A stretch of DNA of 27,833 bases from a virus. Made by a program: the position numbers and the translations under genes. Shown here one piece after another: positions 10,074-19,035 of this stretch; the first letter of the stretch is position 1, and every line of letters starts with the position of its first letter. The notes below the pieces were generated by a model. That model was not told the DNA's origin. It searched no databases and saw nothing but the letters and a program-made list of their open reading frames with translations. The DNA is taken from positions 1 to 27,833 of the IMG/VR virus record IMGVR_UViG_3300030333_006232. One strand, 5' to 3'.

Positions 10074-13000
10074 TGATTAATCCGCAAAAAGCAGTTCAAT
10101 GGTACAGAGATAATAATTCTTCATCTGGAGAATCTGATTACGATATATATGAAAAGCTAAAAAGATGGTATCCTGAATATGACTATGCAGACAATCCATT
10201 TACTACACAAACTCCAAAACAAGAATCTATCCCAACAAAAGAAGAAGTAGAAGAGAAGGCTAATCCTGGTTTCTTTAAGAAGATATTAACATCAGGTTTA
10301 GCTGAAGCTTATGCAGATGAAAGTGATTGGTGGGCTGAAGCATATAATAAATCAATGGCTGGTACATTACATCAGTTAATGCATGGAGAAGCTAAATATG
10401 CTGTTGATGAAGTTGAAAGAGAATGGTATGATGAGGTTGGTCAATTCTTCGTTGGCCTTGTATCGCCTATGGATGTATTGACATTCTTTGGAAGTTCTGC
10501 CATAGGAGGAGCAGCTGCTAAGACAATAACAAAAGGGCCTTTAAAAGATTATGCTCTTAAAGGTATGTCTAAGATGATGAAAAATGCAGGTGTTAAAAGA
10601 GGTGCTAGGAAAAAAGTATTAGAACAAGGATTAAATTCTTATTTAGCGCAAGGAGCTGCTATTGAATCAGGCCTTAGTCTTGCTACATATGGAGCTGCAG
10701 GAGCAGCAATACAAGACCAAGCTCAACAAAGTTATGAGATTGAAAATAATCTTAGGGATGAAAGAGATTACTTCCAAACAATATGGGCAGCTACTAAACA
10801 TGGAGCAAGTAGTTTAGCTTTAGGTTCTGCTGCAGGTTATGTTACAAAAGGACTCATGGCTCCTAAATTTGCACAAGCTAAATTAGCTAAAGACCCAACA
10901 TTTGCTAACAAAGTAACAAGAGCTACTATGAATCGTTATGGACAGGTTATTGCTGAGGGTTCTTTATTTGGAACAGGACAGATTGCTGAACGTGCATTAA
11001 TGGGTGAAGATGTCGATATGGATGATTGGCTTGCAAGTATATTTATGAATACTGGTATTGTTGGAGGCTTAAGAGCTTCAATGAAACCATTAAGAATAGG
11101 GCAAAATGATGTAACTAGATACGAAAAAGCTTATGGAGAGTTTTTTGGAGGTATTAAAAATCCAAAGACAGGTAAATATGAAGGTGGATTTTATTCAGAT
11201 ATTAATAATAAGAAGGTAATGTCTAATGCATCTAAAGAATATAAATCTTTAAAATCTATAGAAAAAGGATATGAAGATGCTGGTATTCCTACACCTAAAG
11301 AAGTTATAGAGAAGATAGCTAATCTTGAAGCACAAGAAACTGTAGCTTCAAATACTTTAAATGCTTTTGGAAACAATTTAAAAGAATATAACAAGCTATT
11401 ATCTGATATGGAAAACATATCTAAACTACCTGCTGCTGAACAAAATAAAATGAGAGCAAAGATATTGAAGGATGCTGGAGCTACAAACTTAACGTTATAT
11501 CATTTATATACAGAGATGCAAGCAAATAGAGAATTTGGATATCAAGTTTATAAAGATGCTTTTAAAGGTAAAGTTACAGATAAGAAGAAAGCTGAAATAG
11601 ATAAAATGATTGACCAGAAGGTCAAAGATTTAGAAGATGTTAATGCGATGCTCAATGGGATAGTAACAGGTGACCCTAATGCAATTAAATTAGCACAAGA
11701 CAAATACATTGGAGGTTTTGAAGTATCTGCTAAAGAAGTTAAGAATAAAAAGGGAGAAGTTACAGGATATGAAACAGTTCTTGAAACTCCTGATGGTTCA
11801 AAAGTATCTATTCCTAAAGCTGCAAGAATAAAGAAAACAGAAGCTGAAGCATTAAAGGTCGGAGAAGAATTAAAAGAAACATATATAAAAGGATTAAAGG
11901 GCGAAGAGTTAGAGGCTGCTCGTGCTATTAGTGCTGATGTTAAGGTTGTAAAATATACTCCAATTAAAGATGGTAAGCCTGAAACCACTACAACAACTAA
12001 AAAAGGAACTATGGGAGAAGAAGTTCGTGTGGATACTCCAGTTGTTAAAGAGGGAACAAAATTAGAAGTTGATAAAATGGTTCAAGAAGGAAGAGCAAAA
12101 GTAGTTGAACCTGAAGCTGCTCCTATTGAAAAAATTTCTGACCCAACAAAAACAATTCCTGTAACATCTTTAGAGGCTAAAGTAGAACAAATACATAGTA
12201 TGGTATCTGGTCAGCAAGAGATAGCTCCAGGAGTACCAATTAAAAAAGCTTATTATGAAAAATTATCTAAAGAATATAATGAGTTTTATGCTACTGAAAA
12301 AGGTCAATTTAAAACAGACCCTCATAAAAATAGAATGAAAAAAGAAATATGGGAGTCAGGGGAAACTAAGGATATTATAAACTCTTTATCTGGGAATGAT
12401 TTTGATATGATTGCCGCATATAAGATGGCAGAATCTTTATACGCTAAAGGCTTGGCAACAGCTCCACAAGCTAATACTAAGGTAGCTATAAAACTTATTG
12501 GTTATTTAAATTCAAAAGGTAAAAATATTTATGAATTAAATCCTACAGAGTTAGCTGCTCTTGTAAAAGAGGGTATACCTTCCTTCGATATATCTTATAT
12601 TAGAGATGGTAGAGATGTATCAAAAACAATACAGTCTTCTAAATTATTTAATTCTGGAGGGATTTCGGCATTAAGACAAATAATTGGGTCATTAAGGGCT
12701 AATGAATTTATATCAGGTACTAAAAAACAGTTATTTGATTCATTATTTACAGGGTTTGACAGGTCTCTTAATGAAGCAAGAGGGAAGAATATAAAACCAG
12801 CGAAAGAGGGAGTTAGAAAAAATGTTTTAAAACGAGCTAAACAGTTATCTGATAAAAAGAAGGATGAAGGGTATAATATAGTGGCTCAATTAGCTTCTAA
12901 ATTCTATGTTAGAGATGAAGAGATTAACAGAATAAACAAAAAAAATATTAAAAAGGTCCTAAAGAAAGAAGGGGATGAATATTATCTTGATATGTCTGAA

Positions 13001-16000
13001 CTTAAGAAATATAAAACTGCAGATAGGATTGTTTGGGTTGATAAAGAACTTGCTACTTTGATGCAAATATATGATGGAAATCTATCAAGCAAAAAGTATG
13101 TAACAGAAGTAGGAAAATTAACTCCTTCAGATAATAAAAAAAGACTTACAGATACTAGAAGAAGAGCGCAGACTATTGGAGGTAAGACACTGGATGGCCC
13201 TGAATATAGAAAACTTAATTGGCTGCTTGGGCACGATGAATCCGCAATTAAGCAAATATATGATGTTGCAAATATAAAAGATGTTATAGCCTCACAAAAA
13301 GATTTACATAAAAAATTAAATTCTCCTATATCTGAGCTTGCTCCTGGAGGTAAAGAATTTAGAGTTATATCTAAAGGAGAGGTTCCTGCTCCTAAAGAGG
13401 TACATGCAGCAAGGAAATATGAGTTATCAAAAAGATATCCTGAACTTGTTACTGAAATGGTTAAAGAATTTAAAGATAAAGCTATTCCTGAAGATGCTGT
13501 TGGTTATCTTGAGAAGCTTGAAAGTTGGACAATCAAAGTTAAGCTAGGAAGAGCGCCTTCTGATACTATCCCTCATGAGGTATCTCACTATGTGTTTAAA
13601 ATTTTAGATGTTTTAAGTAAGTCTGAGAAATCTTTACCTAAGCAAACAGTAAAGACAATGAGCCTTTATAATCAAGCAAAGAAATTATTTGTAAATAAGG
13701 ATGGTAAGTTTGTAGAAGAAGATGCTGTTCTTATGATTGGTAAAGCTATTGATAAACAACTTGATGCTCCTATGATGTCAAAAGCTACAGGCTTCTTTAA
13801 AAAACTTAACATGTGGTTTAAATCTATATTCAATAAACCTTTATCTAAAGAAGAGATAGCTTATGCTCTTGGTGAAAAAATTATAAGAAGAGAAGGTATA
13901 CCTACAGTTGAGGGATTAGGAGTTAAAACAGAATTTAGAACAGTTAAAGATTTCAAGGATAGTAAGGCATTTGCTAATGCTATTGGAAGAGAAGTTAGAC
14001 TTGCAGGTGAGAAGTTTGGACTTAAACCAAATGAATTAATAGAGTTTGTAGCAAAAGAAGCAGGTATTATAAATCCTAAGAAATTTAGAATAACAGTACC
14101 AAAGGATGAGCTGTCACTCGCTCATAAAACAAAAGTAGAACAGCTTAATTCTTTTATAAATGTATTTGAAGGACTAAATCTTCAAGAGTATGTAGGCAAA
14201 AAGAATATATTAAGGAAGCTAGGACTTGTTAAGGAAATAGAAGACCTTAGAATGTCTAGGAATATAACAATTTCAGAGCAAAAAAGGCTATTAAAGGACG
14301 TTTGGGGAGTTAGAGAAGGGAATATGTACCAAGCCTCATATGATAAGCTTAAGGCCTATGCAGAGTATATGCGAGAACTTGATGCTGTTGAAAAAGATAA
14401 CGTTTCATTCTTAACAACTAAAGAAATCAGTGACTTGAATATGAAATCTTTAGATAAAGGATTACAAAGACTGGCTGCTGAAGGTAATTTACTTGTTGGA
14501 ACTGTACATTCTGCTTTAAAAACAATTGGGCTTAAGAAGTTATCTCAAAAAATGTTAAACCATTATGTGCTACAAGAGAATAATGCTTCTGGATTAACAC
14601 GTTTTCATGTTAACTCTTACAAGATACTTGGAGGAAATCCATTAACATCTGAATCAAGACTTAATGTTATAAAGAATAAAATGACAATGGCGCTTGACAA
14701 CAATGGAGAGATGCTTCTTGGTCTTAAAAAATGGGCTAATTCAGATGCTAAACTTCCAAAAGGAGAGAGAAAAAGAATTAAAGATGCTGAAGCCTTTTTA
14801 GATAAAGCAATAAAACCTGAATGGAAAAATACAATTAAAAAGAATAAGCAAGGCAATGAATATGGTGATGGACTTGCTAAAAAGAATAAAGATGGTTCTT
14901 GGAAGTATTTAAATCTTGAAACTAAAGAAGGACAAATAGCTCAAGAATATATAAACAATATACAAAACACTCTAGGTCAAGGTAAATATGAGTCTGCATT
15001 AAAACAGAGTTTAAATCAGGCTGAATATGAAATAATAACAAGTAAAAGCGGTATTAAGTTTATTGAAGATGGAATTTATATGACAAGAGTGTTAACACAA
15101 GAAGCTAAAAGAATTTTAAATGTTGAAGGTAAAGCGAGAGATAGAGCTATAGAAAGTTTGGCACTTGACATTGCATATTCTAGAGCTAAAAGTCAATATG
15201 GTAAAAACTTTAAACCTGAAAAGATATTTGAAGGCAGAGAAGGAGAAACTATAATGGACATATCTAGAAGTCTAGCTAAAGAGCAATACTCAGATGTAAT
15301 ACATTTTAATCCTGGTAAAATATCTGTAAAATATTTAAAGGAAAGATATTCACTTCAAGACTTGTTTGTAGAAGGAGATAACGGTAAACTTGTAAGAACA
15401 TATGAATATAAGTTTGACAAAACTGTAGGTTCTTATGTTAGAGGTATGTCTAAATTTTATGCAACTCTTGAAATGTTCCCTCAAGCTATAGCAAACTTAA
15501 AAAGAGGAAACGGAATACATAAAGTATTCAAGGATGCAGAAGCACAGCTAATTGGAGGAGGGTCTAAGCAATTGAACTGGGCTAAAGAAGTTGTTGCTAA
15601 ACAGCTTGGTACAGAGAAGTCTGCAGAACCATATGAAATTTTATATAGAGGATTAGAAGGAACAGCTAGAACTGTTGCTAAATTAGGTCTTAGTTTCCCT
15701 ACAGCTGGAGGAAAAAATCTTTTAGCAGGTACAACTCAAACAATATTTGCACATAGACTTAGGGATGTAGCTGGCGGATTTGCTTTAGTTTTAGGAAGAG
15801 ATGCAGAAGTTTATAATAAAGCTCTTGAGAGCAATGCTTTTAGTGTAGGCAATGTTATATATGAAGGAAGAAGCAGAGTAGATAAATTTTTAGATGCAAC
15901 AGCATTTAAAGCAGGTTTCATGAAGCCAACAGAAAAGTTTAACAGGTTATTAGCTATAGCTGCTTCTACTTATGACCAAAGAAGACAACTTAAAAGACTT

Positions 16001-17227
16001 GGCATGTTTCCTAAAGACCATAAATTTCATAAGAGAGCAAAGGATAGATTAAAAACATTCTACTTTTTAACTGAAAAAGAGATAGCAATGAAAAGAAAGT
16101 ATCCTTCAATATCAGATGTTAAGAAAGACAACTCTTTAAGCTCTTTTGAAAAGGCTAAGATGATGCGTAATATTGATGTTATAGATAAGAAGATGAATAC
16201 TTATGCGCATGTTAACACACAAGGTTCATCGGCAGATTTATTTATGCCTAAATTTGCAGGTAAAGAAGCTATGAAGCCTTTAACATTATTTAAACGTATG
16301 GCATATGCAGCAACTGATAATACTCAAAGAAACGTAAGATATTCTTTAAGGAATAAAGATATAATTAGGCCTGTTATGGGATTAACAGCGACATATTTAA
16401 CAGGTTCTGCATTGCTTCAAGTATACTCTTCTCTTCTTGGAACTAATATGCCTAAAGAAAACAGCGATTGGTGGAGAAGGTTCTGGACAACAATGTGGAA
16501 AGGTGAGTTCTTAGGTATAATGTCTGAAGTTATAAGTCCATATGACCCTTCATTTGTAGATACAATACATCCTGCTATATTTAGAACATTACAGTCTATT
16601 GGATTAGAAACAAGCCAACTAGCTACAGGTAAATCTAACTTTAAACAATTTGGAGAAGGTGTTTTTGGTAATATATCTCTTTATGCTAATACAATGAAAG
16701 TAATAAATAGAAGAAACAATCCTTTGAATAGAGATAGAATAAGAATTAATAAACTGTATCAGGAATATAAAGAAGATATAGGTAAGCCTGGCCCTGAAGA
16801 TATACAGAGGACAGAACTCAGCCCTTACTATGAAGATTTTAGAAATACATTTTATCTAGGAACAGAAGAGGAGTTTGCTAAACAATTTTATTTAACATTC
16901 TTTGCAGTTGCTCATGATAGAGTTAGACAGGGATATTCTATGGACTTTGCTTTTAAAGATGCAAATTCTCAAATGAAATCAAAACTTAAAACCTTGAATC
17001 CAAATAGAGCTTCATTAAACAAATCAAGCAAAGAAGGTAAGATGGCTTCAATGTTGTTTATTAATTGGCTACAAAAACATCCTGATGCTAAAGATTTAAC
17101 AAATAGATTGTTTGAAGTAGAAGCAGAGTATAAAAATAAACTTGGTAAAATTATGAGCAAGCTAGGACATTATAGTAAAAAGTTTAATGTTATGTCTTAC
17201 TACGATAAATTTAATTGGAATATTTAA
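10073..17227 (+). CDS. Giant internal virion protein with HExxH motif (gp16-like position)
   Basis: This 2384-aa protein is the largest in the window and starts within the stop of the 624-aa gene. Residues 1-40 form a short Tyr/Trp-rich region, followed by Gly/Ala-rich helical segments near 135-150 and 194-213. The middle is a long charged helical region. At residues 1168-1172 is HEVSH, in the context DTIPHEVSHYVFKILD, a zincin-type HExxH active-site helix; a possible third ligand is the Glu pair around FVEEDAVLMIGKAI. Hydrophobic stretches occur near 1868-1910 and 2097-2123. The place at the end of the internal-protein run matches T7 gp16, which carries a transglycosylase; none is seen here, so a metalloprotease could replace it, acting during entry on cell-wall peptides or on virion proteins. 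The C-terminus is helical. Related 'large polyvalent' phage proteins often carry such zincin domains. Catalytic activity is inference. Confidence 0.6.
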   Translation: MINPQKAVQWYRDNNSSSGESDYDIYEKLKRWYPEYDYADNPFTTQTPKQESIPTKEEVEEKANPGFFKKILTSGLAEAYADESDWWAEAYNKSMAGTLHQLMHGEAKYAVDEVEREWYDEVGQFFVGLVSPMDVLTFFGSSAIGGAAAKTITKGPLKDYALKGMSKMMKNAGVKRGARKKVLEQGLNSYLAQGAAIESGLSLATYGAAGAAIQDQAQQSYEIENNLRDERDYFQTIWAATKHGASSLALGSAAGYVTKGLMAPKFAQAKLAKDPTFANKVTRATMNRYGQVIAEGSLFGTGQIAERALMGEDVDMDDWLASIFMNTGIVGGLRASMKPLRIGQNDVTRYEKAYGEFFGGIKNPKTGKYEGGFYSDINNKKVMSNASKEYKSLKSIEKGYEDAGIPTPKEVIEKIANLEAQETVASNTLNAFGNNLKEYNKLLSDMENISKLPAAEQNKMRAKILKDAGATNLTLYHLYTEMQANREFGYQVYKDAFKGKVTDKKKAEIDKMIDQKVKDLEDVNAMLNGIVTGDPNAIKLAQDKYIGGFEVSAKEVKNKKGEVTGYETVLETPDGSKVSIPKAARIKKTEAEALKVGEELKETYIKGLKGEELEAARAISADVKVVKYTPIKDGKPETTTTTKKGTMGEEVRVDTPVVKEGTKLEVDKMVQEGRAKVVEPEAAPIEKISDPTKTIPVTSLEAKVEQIHSMVSGQQEIAPGVPIKKAYYEKLSKEYNEFYATEKGQFKTDPHKNRMKKEIWESGETKDIINSLSGNDFDMIAAYKMAESLYAKGLATAPQANTKVAIKLIGYLNSKGKNIYELNPTELAALVKEGIPSFDISYIRDGRDVSKTIQSSKLFNSGGISALRQIIGSLRANEFISGTKKQLFDSLFTGFDRSLNEARGKNIKPAKEGVRKNVLKRAKQLSDKKKDEGYNIVAQLASKFYVRDEEINRINKKNIKKVLKKEGDEYYLDMSELKKYKTADRIVWVDKELATLMQIYDGNLSSKKYVTEVGKLTPSDNKKRLTDTRRRAQTIGGKTLDGPEYRKLNWLLGHDESAIKQIYDVANIKDVIASQKDLHKKLNSPISELAPGGKEFRVISKGEVPAPKEVHAARKYELSKRYPELVTEMVKEFKDKAIPEDAVGYLEKLESWTIKVKLGRAPSDTIPHEVSHYVFKILDVLSKSEKSLPKQTVKTMSLYNQAKKLFVNKDGKFVEEDAVLMIGKAIDKQLDAPMMSKATGFFKKLNMWFKSIFNKPLSKEEIAYALGEKIIRREGIPTVEGLGVKTEFRTVKDFKDSKAFANAIGREVRLAGEKFGLKPNELIEFVAKEAGIINPKKFRITVPKDELSLAHKTKVEQLNSFINVFEGLNLQEYVGKKNILRKLGLVKEIEDLRMSRNITISEQKRLLKDVWGVREGNMYQASYDKLKAYAEYMRELDAVEKDNVSFLTTKEISDLNMKSLDKGLQRLAAEGNLLVGTVHSALKTIGLKKLSQKMLNHYVLQENNASGLTRFHVNSYKILGGNPLTSESRLNVIKNKMTMALDNNGEMLLGLKKWANSDAKLPKGERKRIKDAEAFLDKAIKPEWKNTIKKNKQGNEYGDGLAKKNKDGSWKYLNLETKEGQIAQEYINNIQNTLGQGKYESALKQSLNQAEYEIITSKSGIKFIEDGIYMTRVLTQEAKRILNVEGKARDRAIESLALDIAYSRAKSQYGKNFKPEKIFEGREGETIMDISRSLAKEQYSDVIHFNPGKISVKYLKERYSLQDLFVEGDNGKLVRTYEYKFDKTVGSYVRGMSKFYATLEMFPQAIANLKRGNGIHKVFKDAEAQLIGGGSKQLNWAKEVVAKQLGTEKSAEPYEILYRGLEGTARTVAKLGLSFPTAGGKNLLAGTTQTIFAHRLRDVAGGFALVLGRDAEVYNKALESNAFSVGNVIYEGRSRVDKFLDATAFKAGFMKPTEKFNRLLAIAASTYDQRRQLKRLGMFPKDHKFHKRAKDRLKTFYFLTEKEIAMKRKYPSISDVKKDNSLSSFEKAKMMRNIDVIDKKMNTYAHVNTQGSSADLFMPKFAGKEAMKPLTLFKRMAYAATDNTQRNVRYSLRNKDIIRPVMGLTATYLTGSALLQVYSSLLGTNMPKENSDWWRRFWTTMWKGEFLGIMSEVISPYDPSFVDTIHPAIFRTLQSIGLETSQLATGKSNFKQFGEGVFGNISLYANTMKVINRRNNPLNRDRIRINKLYQEYKEDIGKPGPEDIQRTELSPYYEDFRNTFYLGTEEEFAKQFYLTFFAVAHDRVRQGYSMDFAFKDANSQMKSKLKTLNPNRASLNKSSKEGKMASMLFINWLQKHPDAKDLTNRLFEVEAEYKNKLGKIMSKLGHYSKKFNVMSYYDKFNWNI

Positions 17228-17607
17228 AACAATTCCTTAATTGGAAGCAGTGCCATTTGGCTCATCATATCATCGCCTCCCATTACCATTTTCAAATTCC
17301 CCTCTTTATGGAGCTTTTTTATCTTATCCCTTAGTCTACATACCTTAAACATAAATCCGCCCTCTATGACCCCTTTATAGCTCAATAAATGCACCCATAG
17401 GTTAGATTCAGTAGTAGAAATGCCTGATGGATTACCTTTATAGCGCAATTCTACCGCAATATTACCTGTTGTTTTCCATATATCACGTTCTGTCTTTACT
17501 TCTATCTTATCATTACCTTCTTGTATATCTTTAACAAAGTCTTCTCCCAGTTTACCAAACTTTAAATCCAGGTCAAATCCCTTTGAGTATTCTTCTGTTA
17601 CTTCCAT
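17224..17607 (-). CDS. PD-(D/E)XK nuclease-like protein
   Basis: I chose the ATG at 17607 (127 aa) because GGGAGGT lies six bases upstream; the frame extends to 17673 but that ATG has no SD. Residues 18-53 contain GKLGEDF followed by DKIEVKTERDIWKTTGNIAVE: an early Glu (E22), D33 and E36-V-K38 form the core of a PD-(D/E)XK nuclease fold. The following text (GNPSGISTTESNLWVHLL) matches a family of small phage nuclease-like proteins seen near replication genes. The substrate is unknown; branch resolution or DNA degradation are possible. Its stop codon overlaps that of the convergent giant gene by four bases. Confidence 0.6.
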   Translation of the reverse strand: MEVTEEYSKGFDLDLKFGKLGEDFVKDIQEGNDKIEVKTERDIWKTTGNIAVELRYKGNPSGISTTESNLWVHLLSYKGVIEGGFMFKVCRLRDKIKKLHKEGNLKMVMGGDDMMSQMALLPIKELF

Positions 17608-17684
17608 CCACATACCTCCCTTTTCTATATATGCTACACCAAAAATATTTAATATGTCTTGTAAATATATCACTAAAAAAACAT

Positions 17685-17713
17685 AAACATAATTAACATG
17701 ATAATCTTATCAA
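17685..17713 (-). promoter_or_regulatory. Weak candidate promoter with palindrome
   Basis: On the minus strand TTGATA (17713-17708) is followed after 16 bp by TATGTT (17691-17686), a sigma70-like pair upstream of the 17607 gene. The -35 element is embedded in the palindrome TGATAATCTTATCA (17699-17712), which could be an operator. The rest of the 17608-17748 gap is plain AT-rich sequence. Confidence 0.3.
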
Positions 17714-17748
17714 GCAGCCATAGTAATATTAGTAGTGTTATTTTCTTG

Positions 17749-18000
17749 TTAATGTTCACTTTTTAATTCATCAATTCTTTCCTGCAGCACATCTATATCA
17801 TCAAAACCATTAAGCTGTATAACCATATCTGTTATAGAAGACATACACCAAACACAAAAACACGTAGGTATAATCCCAAAATATCCCCTTATATCCCCTT
17901 GTTCTTCATCTATTGGTGATTTACACACGCAACAATCTTCCATATTTAAATTTGGGTCCTCAGCATCCGCTGCACGTTCCATTGATGTTCTATTTCCCAT
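17749..18000 (-). CDS. Small protein with zinc-binding-like Cys pairs
   Basis: This 83-aa protein has a GAAGGAAG-type SD immediately before its ATG. It contains CCVC in the sequence MEDCCVCKSPI and a second cluster CFCVWC about 25 residues later, spaced as in small zinc ribbons. The C-terminus is an acidic helix (DIDVLQERIDELKSE). I do not recognise the family. It overlaps the end of the 40-aa gene upstream by 11 bases, so the two are probably co-translated. Zinc ribbons of this size in phages often bind DNA, RNA or a host protein; no specific role can be assigned. Confidence 0.6.
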   Translation of the reverse strand: MGNRTSMERAADAEDPNLNMEDCCVCKSPIDEEQGDIRGYFGIIPTCFCVWCMSSITDMVIQLNGFDDIDVLQERIDELKSEH

Positions 18001-18112
18001 ACTTCCTTCTATACTTTTCTTTTAATAATTGAACTCCACGTTTATTGTTGACTTCTAAAAGCCATTGTATTCTTTTCTCTAGTCTCATCTTTTCAATATC
18101 TTTACCTGTCAT
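17990..18112 (-). CDS. 40-aa basic protein
   Basis: A short frame reads MTGKDIEKMRLEKRIQWLLE then continues with a basic tail ending KEKYRRKYGK. GGAAG lies four bases before its ATG. It overlaps the stop of the HNH-like gene by 11 bases and its own stop overlaps the start of the 83-aa gene, filling exactly what would otherwise be a 100-bp gap, which supports it as a real gene. It is one amphipathic helix plus a basic end and could bind nucleic acid or a partner. Function unknown. Confidence 0.55.
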   Translation of the reverse strand: MTGKDIEKMRLEKRIQWLLEVNNKRGVQLLKEKYRRKYGK

Positions 18113-18566
18113 TAAACTTCCTTTCAATATTCTGTTTTTTCATATAGTTATATAACATTTTCACCTCTTTAAAATTTGCATTGCTTTTCATTTGATTTGC
18201 TTTTCTTGAAATCCATTGTACATTACCTTTAATATAGCCTTTGTTGTTATCTATTCTATCTAATGTTGGACTATTATCTGTTGATTTTCCATCTCCCACA
18301 AATAAAGGGATAAAAAGTGCAGGGCAAATTTCAGGAACAATGGGCAAATCCTTACTTCTTGCAAATTCAAAAGGAATATCTTTCTTTTTTGCTCTACCTT
18401 TAGCATGGCTAAAAGCTCTTACCCTTGGATTAATTCTATGTAATTCCTTCCTTCTATTTAAGTGTACAGGATTTCCAACCTTTGCTTTTTCTCTTTCTAA
18501 CAATTTTTTAATACCTTCTTCAGTTCTTCCAATATGGTTTTTAGGATTTTCTTTTTTAGCGCTCAT
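18102..18566 (-). CDS. HNH-like (His-Me finger) endonuclease family protein
   Basis: I chose the ATG at 18566 (154 aa) because AAGGAG lies ten bases upstream; an in-frame ATG at 18587 has no SD. The C-terminal half has the characteristic phrase SPTLDRIDNNKGYIKGNVQW followed by ISRKANQMKSNA, which defines a widespread phage HNH-annotated family (LDRID, KGY, GNV, AN.MK). In many relatives a CP...L motif precedes it, here ICPALFIPLF. The classic catalytic His is not obvious, so activity is uncertain. The N-terminus is highly basic. It overlaps the RuvC-like gene by 11 bases and could be a replication-associated nuclease or a homing-type enzyme domesticated in the operon. Confidence 0.65.
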   Translation of the reverse strand: MSAKKENPKNHIGRTEEGIKKLLEREKAKVGNPVHLNRRKELHRINPRVRAFSHAKGRAKKKDIPFEFARSKDLPIVPEICPALFIPLFVGDGKSTDNSPTLDRIDNNKGYIKGNVQWISRKANQMKSNANFKEVKMLYNYMKKQNIERKFNDR

Positions 18567-19035
18567 TAAAGTATTTCTCCTTAGCATAGTGTGTTATTAG
18601 TATAGCATCTGATGTTGCTAGTGTAACCTTTTTTAAATCAGGGTATAACTCTTTAGCTTTATCTCTAAGCCAATGTTTTCTTTCTTTGACTAGTAGTCCT
18701 TTAGGGCATCCAATCCATTTAATCCAATCATTAGGTAGTGTTGTATACATCTTAATTTCATGAGATGCAGCTATCCCTAACCATTGACCATAGTTAACTC
18801 CATAAGTAAAAGCAGCACGTGTAGCATTACTTGGTCTTGCCCATACTCTTTCCATTAATAGTTTAACATTATCAGGAGCAGTATTTCCTACGGCAATCTT
18901 AAATAAAACAGACATATCAAATACTTTTTCAGGACACTTATATGCCTGAGACCTACCCGTCTCATCTATTACCATTAACCCTCCACTTTTACCAGGGTCT
19001 ATCCCTATATATTTATTTAAACGGAATGGTGTCAT
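18556..19035 (-). CDS. RuvC-like Holliday junction resolvase
   Basis: This 159-aa protein has GAGGAG seven bases before its ATG. It shows an RNase H-fold resolvase pattern: YIGIDPGKSGG with catalytic D13, LLMERVWARP with E62, and ATSDAILITHYA with D143. The TRAAFTYGVNYGQWLGIA helix between them is typical of phage RuvC-like proteins. The enzyme is expected to cut four-way or branched DNA intermediates produced in replication and recombination before packaging. It overlaps the helicase gene by 23 bases at its start and the HNH-like gene at its end, so it is in the middle of a tightly coupled operon. Confidence 0.85.
   Translation of the reverse strand: MTPFRLNKYIGIDPGKSGGLMVIDETGRSQAYKCPEKVFDMSVLFKIAVGNTAPDNVKLLMERVWARPSNATRAAFTYGVNYGQWLGIAASHEIKMYTTLPNDWIKWIGCPKGLLVKERKHWLRDKAKELYPDLKKVTLATSDAILITHYAKEKYFNER

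Noticed and set aside
11548-11988. 146-codon minus-strand open frame
   Set aside because: It is antisense to the giant internal protein gene, has a Ser/Leu-rich shadow composition and no SD.
13338-13547. 69-codon plus-strand frame within the giant gene
   Set aside because: Alternative frame of a real gene, Leu/Lys-rich shadow without SD.
17723-17731. TAATATTAC on the minus strand, the nonanucleotide of circular Rep-encoding ssDNA viruses
   Set aside because: No flanking stem-loop and no Rep gene; expected by chance in AT-rich DNA of a tailed phage.
18241-18600. 119-codon plus-strand open frame opposite the HNH-like gene
   Set aside because: Antisense shadow, hydrophobic by complement of basic codons, no SD; the minus-strand frame has recognisable family motifs.
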